A DNA stretch of 64,000 nt, taken from assembly GCF_002257585.1 (NCBI RefSeq), contig NZ_CP022743.1:3534001-3598000 (forward strand), written 5' to 3'. The translations under genes and the position numbers were made by a program. The stretch comes from Mucilaginibacter xinganensis. Lineage in GTDB: Bacteria > Bacteroidota > Bacteroidia > Sphingobacteriales > Sphingobacteriaceae. Every line of letters starts with the position of its first letter. Positions within the stretch are counted from its first letter, which is position 1. The notes beneath the pieces were generated by a model. That model was not told where the DNA came from, searched no databases, and saw nothing but the letters and a program-made list of their open reading frames with translations. Of this stretch, positions 38,249 through 46,220 are shown one piece after another.

Positions 38249-38454
38249 TTTTTAGAAAAATGTTTTTCAGTAAACTCCTGAAGAGAGATTGTTTGCCCGT
38301 CTTCGTATTGTTTAATACCTTTTTCAATGCTTTTTAAAACCTGCGGGGGTAAAACATTAGACTGGGGCTCAAATTGAACTTTTAAAGCTTTTAAGACAGC
38401 TTTAACAGTTTTCAACTGTTCTGCACTTTCGGGATGTATCAGAATGGATTCCAT
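38245..38454 (-). CDS. putative antitoxin of the ParE-type pair
   Basis: Protein of 69 residues placed immediately before the toxin with a four-base overlap. Text such as HPESAEQLKTVKAVLKALKV and ISLQEFTEKHF matches the small DUF2683-like proteins often found before ParE toxins in Bacteroidota. There is a helix-rich N-terminal half and a C-terminal tail that could wrap the toxin. No clear ribbon-helix-helix or AbrB motif is seen, so DNA-binding autoregulation is uncertain. The role is assigned mainly by context. Confidence 0.75.
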   Translation of the reverse strand: MESILIHPESAEQLKTVKAVLKALKVQFEPQSNVLPPQVLKSIEKGIKQYEDGQTISLQEFTEKHFSKK

Positions 38455-38683
38455 ATTAACAAAAATATGAATTTTTATGCATTATAATTCCCATTAAGAA
38501 ATGTAACATTTTTCAGTTCACCGACAACATAACGTCTTTTAGTGATATATTTTTCATTATTCCCTATCAACCCAATAAACCACTCACTTAATCAACTATC
38601 CCCCCTCTGTATCATCCCCAATACAAATTATCATATTCATATTTTATTTGCCTAATTTGGCCCCAAAATTATCAAAATACAAA

Positions 38684-40648
38684 ATGCGTTTTAAAACACT
38701 AACTCACTGCCTCGGTGCGCTGGGCATACTGCTGGCTGCCGGCTCAGCATCGGCACAAACCGACTCTATAAAATATAACCACCTGGATGCATTTGGCCCC
38801 ATCACCTGGCCGGTAACCGGTGCCGGTACACGCTCGGCAAGCGGGCAGCCCGGCGAACATTACTGGCAAAACCGTGCCGATTACCTGATAAAGGCATCGC
38901 TTAACGAAACCCCACAGGATACTACCGTTACCGGCGAAGTAACCATTTCATATACCAATAACAGCCCCGATAACCTGGATCATTTATGGCTGCAGCTGGA
39001 CCAGAACCTTTTTAAACCTGATTCGCGCGGTGGCGCCACCACTCCTATCGGCGGCGACCGTTTTGACGTTAAAGGCTTTAGCCGCGGCGGTTATCGTATC
39101 GAGTCGGTATCGGTAACTTACAAGGGACAGACCTACAAAACAGAACCAGTGATAACTGATGCGCGGATGCAGATCAGGCTGAAAACCCCTATGGGGCCCA
39201 AAGGTGAAAAGATCCAGGTGAAGGTTAACTATAGCTTTTCAATCCCGTTTTATGGTGCCGACCGGATGGGACGCAAAAAATTTAAAGCCGGCTATGTTTA
39301 CGAAATTGCCGAATGGTACCCGCGCATGTGCGTTTATGACGATGTAGAAGGCTGGAACACGCTGCCCTATATGGGCCTTGGCGAGTTTTATTGCGAGTAC
39401 GGCGATTTTGATTACTACATAACCGCCCCTGCAAACATGACGGTTGTAGGATCAGGCGACCTGCAAAACGCAGCGCAGGTTTTAAGCGAGCAGCAGCAAA
39501 AGCGTTACGAAGAAATGCGCAAAAGCGATAAGACCGTAATGATAATTAAGCCGGAGGAAGTTGGCCAGGCTGCCACACATCCATTTAAAGGCACTTTAAC
39601 CTGGCACTATAAAATGCAGAACACCCGCGATATTGCCTGGGCCGCGTCAACCGCCTTTATTTGGGATGGTGCAAAAGTTAACCTGCCATCGAGCCGTAAA
39701 GGCATTGCCATGAGCGCCTATCCTGCCGAAAGTGCCGGGAACGATTCATGGGGCCGCTCAACAGAGTACCTTAAAAACAGCATCGAGATCTATTCGGCCA
39801 AATATTTTGAATACCCGTGGAACTCTGCCGTAAACGTATCAGGCGTAGCGCTGGGAATGGAATACCCTGGCGCCATCTTCTGTTTAAGTGATCTTAAAAA
39901 CGGCGCACTATGGGGCGATGTAACCCACGAGATCGGCCACAACTGGTTCCCGATGATCGTAGGCTCAAACGAGCGTAAATACATGTGGATGGATGAAGGA
40001 TTTAACACCTTTATCAACCAGTACTCAACCGAAAAATTCAATAACGGCGAATATTTTGATGCCAAAGCCAGGCCATCAAACGGCATTGCCCGCTTTATGG
40101 CAAGGGCGACAGACCCGCTGATGGCTGCTCCGGAGGCAATGGGACTTAACGACTATGGCCAGTATTATAACAAAACATCATTAGGGCTGGACATTTTGCG
40201 CAATGTAGTATTAGGTGCCGACCGTTTTGACTATGCTTTTAACGAATACATTAAGCACTGGGCATTTAAACACCCGCTGCCTTATGATTTTTTCCGCGCC
40301 ATGAACGATGCATCCGGCGAAGACCTGAACTGGTTCTTTAAACCCTGGTTCTTTACCACCGACAAGCTTGACCAGGCCATTCAATCGGTTACCTATGTAA
40401 AAGGCAATGCCGCCAATGGTGCACTCATTACCCTGGTTAATAAAGAAAAACTGGCCATGCCGGTAGATCTGAAGATCATCCAAACCAATGGCAAAACCGA
40501 AACCCTGCACCTGCCGGTAAACGTTTGGCAGCGTGGCGGTGTCTGGACATTTATTTATCCTTCAACGGTAACCATCCAGTCGCTTGAGGTTGATCCGGAC
40601 AGGCAGCTGCCTGATGTTGACCGCAAGAACAATGTTTGGGGAAAATAA
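38684..40648 (+). CDS. secreted M1-family metallopeptidase
   Basis: About 654 residues from ATG 38684; an in-frame TTG at 38648 would place twelve odd residues before a good signal peptide ([20 protein letters not shown]), so ATG is preferred. The gluzincin zinc site is HEIGH (His415, Glu416, His419) with the third ligand in MWMDEGFN about 19 residues later. An upstream GMEYPG segment matches the GAMEN-like exopeptidase motif in altered form. It probably trims peptides in the periplasm or at the surface. The gene is followed by duplicated terminators. Confidence 0.9.
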   Translation: MRFKTLTHCLGALGILLAAGSASAQTDSIKYNHLDAFGPITWPVTGAGTRSASGQPGEHYWQNRADYLIKASLNETPQDTTVTGEVTISYTNNSPDNLDHLWLQLDQNLFKPDSRGGATTPIGGDRFDVKGFSRGGYRIESVSVTYKGQTYKTEPVITDARMQIRLKTPMGPKGEKIQVKVNYSFSIPFYGADRMGRKKFKAGYVYEIAEWYPRMCVYDDVEGWNTLPYMGLGEFYCEYGDFDYYITAPANMTVVGSGDLQNAAQVLSEQQQKRYEEMRKSDKTVMIIKPEEVGQAATHPFKGTLTWHYKMQNTRDIAWAASTAFIWDGAKVNLPSSRKGIAMSAYPAESAGNDSWGRSTEYLKNSIEIYSAKYFEYPWNSAVNVSGVALGMEYPGAIFCLSDLKNGALWGDVTHEIGHNWFPMIVGSNERKYMWMDEGFNTFINQYSTEKFNNGEYFDAKARPSNGIARFMARATDPLMAAPEAMGLNDYGQYYNKTSLGLDILRNVVLGADRFDYAFNEYIKHWAFKHPLPYDFFRAMNDASGEDLNWFFKPWFFTTDKLDQAIQSVTYVKGNAANGALITLVNKEKLAMPVDLKIIQTNGKTETLHLPVNVWQRGGVWTFIYPSTVTIQSLEVDPDRQLPDVDRKNNVWGK

Positions 40649-40698
40649 TTGATTGATTTCGGAATCGGAAGTTCGATTTCAGATTTTTAGAATTAAGA

Positions 40699-40728
40699 AG
40701 ACCTGCTTTGAGAAAGGCGGGTCTTTTT
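40699..40728 (+). terminator. intrinsic terminator, first copy
   Basis: Eleven-pair stem (with two or so wobble pairs), GAGA loop and a five-T run, 51 bases after the M1 peptidase stop. A second copy at 40896-40926 would catch read-through. Confidence 0.85.
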
Positions 40729-40747
40729 GTGTTTGCTATTTTATGCC

Positions 40748-40867
40748 CTTGTTGGTGTTGTCACCAACAAGTTGGATGAAGATTTTGCATTTGAGAATCA
40801 GCAGCATGCTGAGTACAGCAACTGCCACACCACAACCTAGCGTTTTGTTGGTGACAACGCCAACAAA
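40748..40867. repeat. inverted pair of TTGTTGGTG hairpins (BIME/MITE-like)
   Basis: Hairpin 1 (40748-40771) has ten perfect pairs, CTTGTTGGTG / CACCAACAAG, loop TTGT. Hairpin 2 (40844-40867) is the same unit on the opposite strand with loop ACAA and one wobble pair. They bracket 72 bases. Part of this inner sequence (GGATGAAGATTTTGCATTTG) recurs in diverged form near 42040, and the TTGTCACC core recurs near 41388. A dispersed REP/MITE-like element is the best description. Confidence 0.75.
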
Positions 40868-40895
40868 GGCGTGATTTCGGATGATAGAATTAAGA

Positions 40896-40926
40896 AGACC
40901 TGCTTTGAGAAAGGCGGGTCTTTTTT
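40896..40926 (+). terminator. intrinsic terminator, second copy
   Basis: Identical 11-pair stem and GAGA loop to the copy at 40699, followed by six T residues. It lies 68 bases before the DUF1304 start. Confidence 0.82.
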
Positions 40927-40993
40927 GTGTTTGCTATTTATTTTGCAGGATATTAAAGATTTACCATAAATTTATAAAAACCAGTTTATCGCC

Positions 40994-41358
40994 ATGAAAC
41001 CTATCGCTTTAGTTTTAATAACATTGGTTGCCCTTGAACATATTTATATTTTATGGATAGAAATGTTTGCATGGACAACCAAAGGCCGGACGACATTTAA
41101 AACCTTCCCGGCAGAACTATTTGAACCCACCCGGGCGCTTGCCGCAAACCAGGGGCTTTACAATGGCTTTTTGGCGGCGGGCCTTATATGGTCGTTACTG
41201 ATTGGTGATCCGTTATGGGCAAAAAATGTGGCACTATTTTTTTAGGCTGCGTTACAATTGCCGGTTTGTATGGCGGATTAACAGCCGGAAAAGCTATCCT
41301 TGTTAAACAAATGCTGCCCGCTGTGCTGGCTTTAGCCGCAGTTTTGGTTTGGATGTAG
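40994..41358 (+). pseudogene. DUF1304 membrane protein, frameshifted
   Basis: The first 83 codons (ATG 40994 to TAG 41245) encode a typical DUF1304 start (MKPIALVLITLVALEHIYI, FKTFPAELFEPTRALAANQG). The frame then breaks in a run of seven T residues at about 41235-41241. Adding one T would continue into LGCVTIAGLYGGLTAG and a final membrane segment ending at TAG 41356-41358, giving 121 residues, the normal family length with four membrane helices. Either the gene is recently broken or the homopolymer was misread in sequencing. Function of the family is unknown. Confidence 0.8.
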
Positions 41359-41380
41359 ATGAACCGTGATATGCGATTGC

Positions 41381-41530
41381 GGGTGTTGTCACCAATTAGT
41401 TTTCCATTTGACGATCACCTTATAATTTCGATAAGATTGATTAGCTTTTGGATTTTAAAAACAACAAACACACTTAGCGGCCCGGGGCCGGATAATGTTT
41501 GTCATCCGGCTGTAGCCGGATGACTGCGGA
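41381..41530. repeat. two-hairpin dispersed repeat, copy A
   Basis: It begins with a degenerate GGTGTTGTCACC hairpin, continues through about 75 AT-rich bases to TTTTAAAAACA, and ends with two GC-rich hairpins. The first of these is CGGCC/GGCCG (41478-41490). The second is a ten-pair perfect stem GTCATCCGGC/GCCGGATGAC with loop TGTA (41501-41524). The linker GGATAATGTTTGTCA is conserved in copy B. It lies just before the unknown gene 41566-42000. Confidence 0.78.
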
Positions 41531-41565
41531 ATGATTTTACGATATTTAAGTATTAATATTTTTAG

Positions 41566-42000
41566 ATGAAAAAATTAAATTACAATGTTTATACCAATAT
41601 CAATGATACTCAATACTTAACTATTAGAGACAAACTTGTTTTAATCGAGTTGAAAATGGAACAAGCATTGAAAGGCAGCGGGTGGAATTTGAAAGACCCC
41701 ATTATTGCAGCTGACGGATTGACAATTAATTTTGTAATAAATGATTCTGTTTTTTTGGGAAACCTGGGGATTTTATTTGAAGATGCTCCTGACAGCATAA
41801 CATTCGAATTTTTCGTTTCAAAGAGTTATGATTACTATTATCTAAGGCATTTTTTGTCTTGCGCCGTATTTAAGCATAAGGGATTTGATTTTTTTGAAAG
41901 TGATATCTTAAAATTTATCAATGAAGCGCTGGGAAAATATAATAGCTGGTCGATGGAACAAATCGTTGAATCAGGGAGAAAGGGTGGGGTTAGACATTAA
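41566..42000 (+). CDS. unknown protein, paralogue of 42278-42718
   Basis: Protein of 144 residues, no signal peptide or membrane segment. It shares LNYNxYTxI at the start, LxINF, SxFxGN, FxDxP, KSxD and a C-terminal ALxKYNSW with the 146-residue product of 42278-42718, so they are paralogues in opposite orientation. Alternating strands and a C-terminal helix suggest a small alpha/beta fold. I do not recognise the family. Flanking two-hairpin repeats and the paralogue nearby suggest a mobile or duplicated cassette; an immunity or partner protein is one possibility but has no direct support. Confidence 0.72.
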   Translation: MKKLNYNVYTNINDTQYLTIRDKLVLIELKMEQALKGSGWNLKDPIIAADGLTINFVINDSVFLGNLGILFEDAPDSITFEFFVSKSYDYYYLRHFLSCAVFKHKGFDFFESDILKFINEALGKYNSWSMEQIVESGRKGGVRH

Positions 42001-42014
42001 GGTTATTTATTCAT

Positions 42015-42183
42015 TTGTTGGCATTGTCCCCAATAACTTGAATGAAGCTTTTGCACTTGAAAATCAGTTTATAACGTCGTTAAGAGTCATAGACTTCAGC
42101 TTTTAAAAACAGCAAGCGCTGCTTGGTGGCCAGAGGCCGGATAATATTTGTCACTCGGCTGCAACCGAGCGACTGCGGAGCGG
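42015..42183. repeat. two-hairpin dispersed repeat, copy B
   Basis: Same layout and orientation as copy A: TTGTTGG...TTGTCCCCAATAA start, TTTTAAAAACA in the middle, a GGCC/GGCC hairpin (42128-42138), the conserved GGATAATATTTGTCA linker, and a nine-position stem GTCACTCGG/CCGAGCGAC (42150-42173). Two base pairs in this stem differ from copy A on both sides, keeping pairing. It follows the unknown gene 41566-42000. Its left half also matches the inner part of the element at 40748-40867. Confidence 0.78.
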
Positions 42184-42277
42184 TATTTCATTAAAAAAAA
42201 TCGTGAGATTAATTTAAACTGTGAAAAAAAACTGATCAAATTAATTTAAAATATATGCTCGCACCTCGCTACACGAT

Positions 42278-42718
42278 TTAAGTATCAGAACTCAGTTTTA
42301 TTTTTTCGCCATGCATTCTTATTTCGTAATTATTCCAGGAGTTGTACTTTTCTAAAGCCAAATTCGTGAGCTCTTCCACCCTGTTTTCAAAAAAGCTAAA
42401 TTCCTGATTCTTAAAAATATATGCGCGCAAAAAATAGCGTACCCCATTTTCGTCGAAGGATTTGGTTACACCAAAAGTAAAAGTTAATCTTTGCGGCAAA
42501 TCATCAAACATCATTGCTATGTTTCCCCGAAATATCGACTCTTTTTTCAGAAAATTAATGGCTAAAGCGTCGCTTGTTGAAACGTCGTTGTATTGATTCC
42601 AACGGTTAGGTTTTAAAATATTATAGATAATGGATTGAACCGGAATAAGCATTTTACTTGTGCTTATCAAGGAATCGTCGCTGATATGCGTATAAATGTT
42701 ATAGTTTAATCGTGCCAT
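42278..42718 (-). CDS. unknown protein, paralogue of 41566-42000
   Basis: Protein of 146 residues with start MARLNYNIYTHISDDS and C-terminal ALEKYNSWNNYEI, sharing the same conserved positions as the 144-residue protein on the other strand. No signal or membrane segment. Identity by eye is moderate (about a third), so the duplication is old or the copies came separately. Upstream and downstream sequences are AT-rich with an 8-base inverted repeat AAATCGTG/CACGATTT (about 42198 and 42270) bracketing the gap after its stop. Function unknown. Confidence 0.72.
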   Translation of the reverse strand: MARLNYNIYTHISDDSLISTSKMLIPVQSIIYNILKPNRWNQYNDVSTSDALAINFLKKESIFRGNIAMMFDDLPQRLTFTFGVTKSFDENGVRYFLRAYIFKNQEFSFFENRVEELTNLALEKYNSWNNYEIRMHGEKIKLSSDT

Positions 42719-42805
42719 TTTTTATTTTTGGTTTATTCACTTTCTTTAAAAAAAAGATTCGCAATAATCTATTTTTCCAATGTAAATCCTCCCATTACCC
42801 CCGTC

Positions 42806-42828
42806 CGGCTAAGCATGTCGCTTAGCCG
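42806..42828. repeat. REP-like perfect hairpin
   Basis: CGGCTAAGC (42806-42814) and GCTTAGCCG (42820-42828) pair perfectly around ATGTC. No T-run follows on either strand, so it is not a classic terminator. It lies between the unknown paralogue and the AraC gene, near the other hairpin repeats. An imperfect longer inverted repeat with AAAAGCTT arms follows at about 42835-42902. Confidence 0.6.
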
Positions 42829-42953
42829 CAATAACAAAAAGCTTGTGACAAACCAAGCCACGCTTATAAAGTGCCGGGGGTTTGTTTGATAAAGCTTTTG
42901 CGTTTGGCAACAAGTTTAAAAATTCGCTAAGAAAATACCAAAACGAAGCTTGT

Positions 42954-43874
42954 TCAGTTAAAAGACGCCCTGAACTCCAGCGGCGACAAACTTGTTTTCG
43001 TTTTAAATAGTTTGCTGAAGGATTGCAGGTGCTCAAAACCCAGCTCATAAGCGATCTCGCTAACGGACAGGTTGGTGGTTGACAGTTTTTCCTTGGCCAG
43101 CTCAATCAGTTTGCCGTGCAGGTGCTGCTGGGTGCTCTGCCCGGTGAGCGACTTCAGTAAACCGCTGAGGTAACCGGGCGAAATATTAAGAGTTTCGGCA
43201 ATGTAGGCCACGCTGGGCAAACCTTGTTTAGCCAATGCGCCGCTGTTGAAATAGCCCGAAAGCAAGTCTTCCATCCGGGTCAGGATCTCGTGGTTGGCAA
43301 TCTTTCGCGTAATGAACTGGCGCTGGTAAAACCGCTCCGCATAGGTGAGCAGCAGTTCCAGCTGCGCGATGATCACGTTTTGGCTGAAACGATCGATATT
43401 GGCGTGATATTCCTGTTCAATATGGTCAGCAATGCCGTTGAGCATCATTTCCTCTTTATCCGAAAGATAAAGCGCTTCGTTAACCGAATAATTAAAAAAT
43501 TCGTATTGCTTAATGGTCTTCGCCAATGTTGTGTTCCACATAAAATCCGGGTGAATCAGGATCATCCAGCCCTCCGGCCGGTGCCGTGTCTCTTTGCTGA
43601 GCTCGATACCAAATACCTGTCCCGGCGCCATAAAGAACAATACGCCCTCATCAAAATCGCTGGCCTGCTGCCCGTATTTAAATTTGGCATTATATACCCT
43701 TTTCAGCGAGATGGAATAAAAGTCAAAGATCATACTGAACGAACCTTCGGTGATTGGCGGCCTAACGGTATCCATCCGCACCAGGCTGATCAGCGGGTGC
43801 TCCGGCTTGGGCAATCCTGCCGCCCGGTGATATTCGGTAATGGTTTTGAACCGTAAAGGCTGGGGGCTGTTCAT
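42954..43874 (-). CDS. AraC-family transcriptional regulator
   Basis: About 306 residues from ATG 43874; a longer frame begins at a TTG inside the upstream gene and is unlikely. The N-terminal cupin-like region (FYSISLKRVYNAKFKYG, GVLFFMAPGQVFGIE) probably senses a ligand. The C-terminal two-helix-turn-helix AraC domain shows PSVAYIAETLNISPGYLSGL and SVSEIAYELGFEHLQSFSKL. Its start is 14 bases after the stop of the NmrA-like gene on the same strand, so the three genes 45713 to 42954 form an operon with the regulator last. Confidence 0.9.
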   Translation of the reverse strand: MNSPQPLRFKTITEYHRAAGLPKPEHPLISLVRMDTVRPPITEGSFSMIFDFYSISLKRVYNAKFKYGQQASDFDEGVLFFMAPGQVFGIELSKETRHRPEGWMILIHPDFMWNTTLAKTIKQYEFFNYSVNEALYLSDKEEMMLNGIADHIEQEYHANIDRFSQNVIIAQLELLLTYAERFYQRQFITRKIANHEILTRMEDLLSGYFNSGALAKQGLPSVAYIAETLNISPGYLSGLLKSLTGQSTQQHLHGKLIELAKEKLSTTNLSVSEIAYELGFEHLQSFSKLFKTKTSLSPLEFRASFN

Positions 43875-43887
43875 AATTACAATATAC

Positions 43888-44817
43888 TTATTTTTTACGA
43901 TAAACCGCGGCAAACTCTTTGGCAAAATCTGCCAGTTTTACTTTACCCATTTTGGGCTGGCTCCGGTGAAAATTTTCCAGAGTCTTTCCGCTGTGCATCA
44001 CCGCCTGTATTGCTACCAGGGTTTCGGCCAGCTTTTCCGGAACCTTAGCCATTTTCAGGCCCTGCAGCATTTGCTTGTCAGAAAGTAATACCCATTTTAA
44101 CCAGGGTTTACCTACCGCAGTGCCGATAATCCGCGCCGCTTCGTTACAGGTCATTTCCTCGCTGCCCACATAGCGGATGGTTTTGCCGTCCGGCTTTAAC
44201 AACAATTCCTCTGCTACGGCATCCGCAATATCAAGCGGAGAAACGAAAACAGTCCGGTCATCCCCGCCGTAATTACCCATCAGCAGGCCTGTTTTGCGCT
44301 TAAGCAGTGCCCAAAGTCCGGAATAGCGCAGGGCCAGGAATTTACCCATTAGCCCCTTGCCCCTGATCAGATCCATAGACTGGTAGAAGTTGGTATAAAA
44401 AGATGCAGGCCGCATAATAGTGATGGAGGCATCGGTCAGCGTATCAAAAACATCCTCAACATTTTCACCCTGCACCAGGTTTGCGGCCCAACCACTCATT
44501 ACCACCACGCGCTTCACGGCGGTCTGCTTAAGGGCCTGCGCATAATTTTGCGCCATTCGGCGTAAATAGGCAGTCAGGTCAGGTTCGGTATAACTCAGCG
44601 GAATCATCGCGTAAACGGCATCTGCACCTGTAAAAGTTTCGGCCAGGAAGTCCACGGCGGCAATAGAACCGATGGCTGCCGTTGCACCCAAAGCTTCTAT
44701 CTCCGTCTGTTTTTTTGGATCGCTGCTGATGACGGTAACCGCATGCCCCCGGCTCAGCAATATTTTTGTGAGCGGCTTACTGATATTTCCTAACGACCCG
44801 GTTACAATAATTTTCAT
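43888..44817 (-). CDS. NAD(P)H-binding NmrA-like oxidoreductase
   Basis: Protein of 309 residues with an N-terminal Rossmann motif (IIVTGSLGNISKPL) and the extended-SDR NmrA/TMR pattern. AVYAMIPLSYTEPDL, VVVMSGWAANLVQG and TIMRPASFYTNFYQSM are typical of NAD(P)H-binding atypical SDRs. The classical YxxxK pair is not obvious, as in NmrA-like sensors and quinone reductases. It starts 5 bases after the SDR gene ends. It may act on quinones or aldehydes, or sense NADP redox state. Confidence 0.87.
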   Translation of the reverse strand: MKIIVTGSLGNISKPLTKILLSRGHAVTVISSDPKKQTEIEALGATAAIGSIAAVDFLAETFTGADAVYAMIPLSYTEPDLTAYLRRMAQNYAQALKQTAVKRVVVMSGWAANLVQGENVEDVFDTLTDASITIMRPASFYTNFYQSMDLIRGKGLMGKFLALRYSGLWALLKRKTGLLMGNYGGDDRTVFVSPLDIADAVAEELLLKPDGKTIRYVGSEEMTCNEAARIIGTAVGKPWLKWVLLSDKQMLQGLKMAKVPEKLAETLVAIQAVMHSGKTLENFHRSQPKMGKVKLADFAKEFAAVYRKK

Positions 44818-44822
44818 AACTA

Positions 44823-45713
44823 TTATTTTGTGTAAACGCCATGTTCAATATCGGCAAGTAAGGTAGCGTGAGTTGGGTGCCAGTTCAACCTTTCGCGGGT
44901 GAGTTTGCTGGAAGCAGGGCAATCTACCGCGGCCATCTGTGCGAACCAACCAAAATGTTCGCCAGCCTGTTCCGGGGCAATAGATACCACCGGCATATTG
45001 AGTTGTTTGGCGATGGCTTCGGCTATGGTTTTAACGGTAATGGCTTCTTCGGCAGCACCATGAAAACGGGCGCCGGGGGTAGCATTTTCCAAAGCGAGGC
45101 GGAATAAACGGGCGGCATCCAGCCGGTGTACCGCATTCCATCGGTTTTGCCCTTCCCCTATATAAGCGGAAACACCTTTTTCGCGGGCAAGATTGACCAG
45201 AATGGGAATAAATCCATGTTTGTCGTCATCGCCGTGTACTGATGGTGATAAGCGTATGGCAGCCGCACGAACGCCCTGGGCTGCCAAAGCATCCGCGGCT
45301 TGTTCAGACGCCCGCGGCCAGGCCGGGTTAAAAGGCGGAATAATATCTTCGGTAGCCAGCGTTCCGGGACTAACCAGCGCAGTACCGGAAGTAACGATAA
45401 AAGGGCGGTCGGAACCCGCCAGCACCTGGCCAATGGCTTCAATGGCCAGCTTATCCACCTCGCAAACTGCCGCGAACCGGGTAAAGTCGTGGATAAAACC
45501 GGCATGGATCACGGCATCTGCCGCAGTTGCACCGCTCCGCAAACTCTCCAGATCTTCGAGATCGCCCCGATGCACTTCAGCACCCGCTGCCCTGAGTTTA
45601 GCAGCCGATTCTTCCGAACGGGCAAGGCCCAGCACCTGGTGCCCGGCACCTATTAATTCCTGCACAATAGCAGTACCAATGAAGCCTGTGGCTCCTGTAA
45701 CAAATACTTTCAT
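44823..45713 (-). CDS. NAD-dependent epimerase/dehydratase-type SDR
   Basis: About 296 residues from ATG 45713, chosen because the Rossmann strand MKVFVTGATGFIGTAIVQEL begins there; an upstream ATG at 45755 adds fourteen odd residues. Other motifs are GLARSEESAAKLRAAGAEVHRGDLED and HGDDDKHGFIP. The catalytic region is degenerate compared with sugar epimerases, as in many stress-related SDRs of this type (SGTALVSPG). It is first in an operon with the NmrA-like and AraC genes. Substrate unknown. Confidence 0.87.
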   Translation of the reverse strand: MKVFVTGATGFIGTAIVQELIGAGHQVLGLARSEESAAKLRAAGAEVHRGDLEDLESLRSGATAADAVIHAGFIHDFTRFAAVCEVDKLAIEAIGQVLAGSDRPFIVTSGTALVSPGTLATEDIIPPFNPAWPRASEQAADALAAQGVRAAAIRLSPSVHGDDDKHGFIPILVNLAREKGVSAYIGEGQNRWNAVHRLDAARLFRLALENATPGARFHGAAEEAITVKTIAEAIAKQLNMPVVSIAPEQAGEHFGWFAQMAAVDCPASSKLTRERLNWHPTHATLLADIEHGVYTK

Positions 45714-45892
45714 AAGTTTACCAATTTTGATGATACAAATATCGCGGTCATCCATTGCATTGATTTAGCCGGATCTGCTTTTGATTTAGCCAAAACCACT
45801 GCGGATAAGTATTATTATCACGGGAATATTTAAAAGAACGTTTAATATCGAATATCGAACCAACAAGTTTACTTCGTTATCCGAAAAAAGCT

Positions 45893-46115
45893 TGTTCCAC
45901 TTTTGTTCCACCATTATGAAAATCGGACCGGGGTGTACAAAAAAGCTTCCCATTTCAGGTCAAAAAATCTTGTTCCACCTGTTCCACTTGTTCCGTTTAC
46001 ATCTGCCACTTTAACGAAAACCTTATTTTTAGCTCAATTTCGGGTAAAATGCAATTTCAGTAAGACTGTGCTTTGTTCCACTTGTTCCACATGTACACAC
46101 TTGTTCCGCGGAACA
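45893..46115. repeat. array of TGTTCC words with a 14-base palindrome
   Basis: Eight direct TGTTCC copies start at 45893, 45904, 45971, 45980, 45989, 46074, 46083 and 46102, mostly followed by AC. Several are spaced exactly nine bases. The last forms a perfect palindrome TGTTCCGCGGAACA (46102-46115), 105 bases before the uvrD start. This is the main content of the 507-base gap 45714-46220. It could be a regulator array or a simple repeat; no conserved spacers exist. Confidence 0.72.
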
Positions 46116-46220
46116 GGAAAGTTCCAACTTTGTGCTTCCCGGTTCCAAATTCCTGAATTCTTCCTTTCCGCTTTCCGCCAAAAATCCTAATTTCGCCCTT
46201 GCAGAAAAGAGGAACAGAAT

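Larger units (their letters stand above)
40688..40940. repeat. pair of 52-base direct repeats carrying terminators
   Basis: Nearly identical copies lie at 40688-40742 and 40885-40938; the second has one extra T in its T-run. Each contains an 11-pair hairpin (AGACCTGCTTT with AAGGCGGGTCT, loop GAGA) followed by five or six T residues, so each is an intrinsic terminator for the M1 peptidase transcript. An inverted-repeat element lies between them. The pattern suggests the terminator was duplicated when the inner element arrived. This fills most of the 345-base gap 40649-40993. Confidence 0.85.

Noticed and set aside
40653..40874. 73-residue open frame after the M1 peptidase
   Set aside because: It runs through the terminator and hairpin repeats and has no coding character.
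43224..43856. 210-residue open frame opposite the AraC gene
   Set aside because: It lies entirely antisense to a well-supported AraC-family gene; the length is an effect of codon bias on the other strand.
45893..46115. TGTTCC array as a CRISPR or as DnaA boxes of an origin
   Set aside because: There are no constant repeats with unique spacers of fixed length. The words differ from TTATCCACA at two or more positions and no dnaA/dnaN-type context is present.
45903..46190. 95-residue plus-strand open frame upstream of uvrD
   Set aside because: It is made largely of the repeated TGTTCCAC words (FHHY, PLVPF-type text), has no domain, and overlaps the presumed regulatory region.
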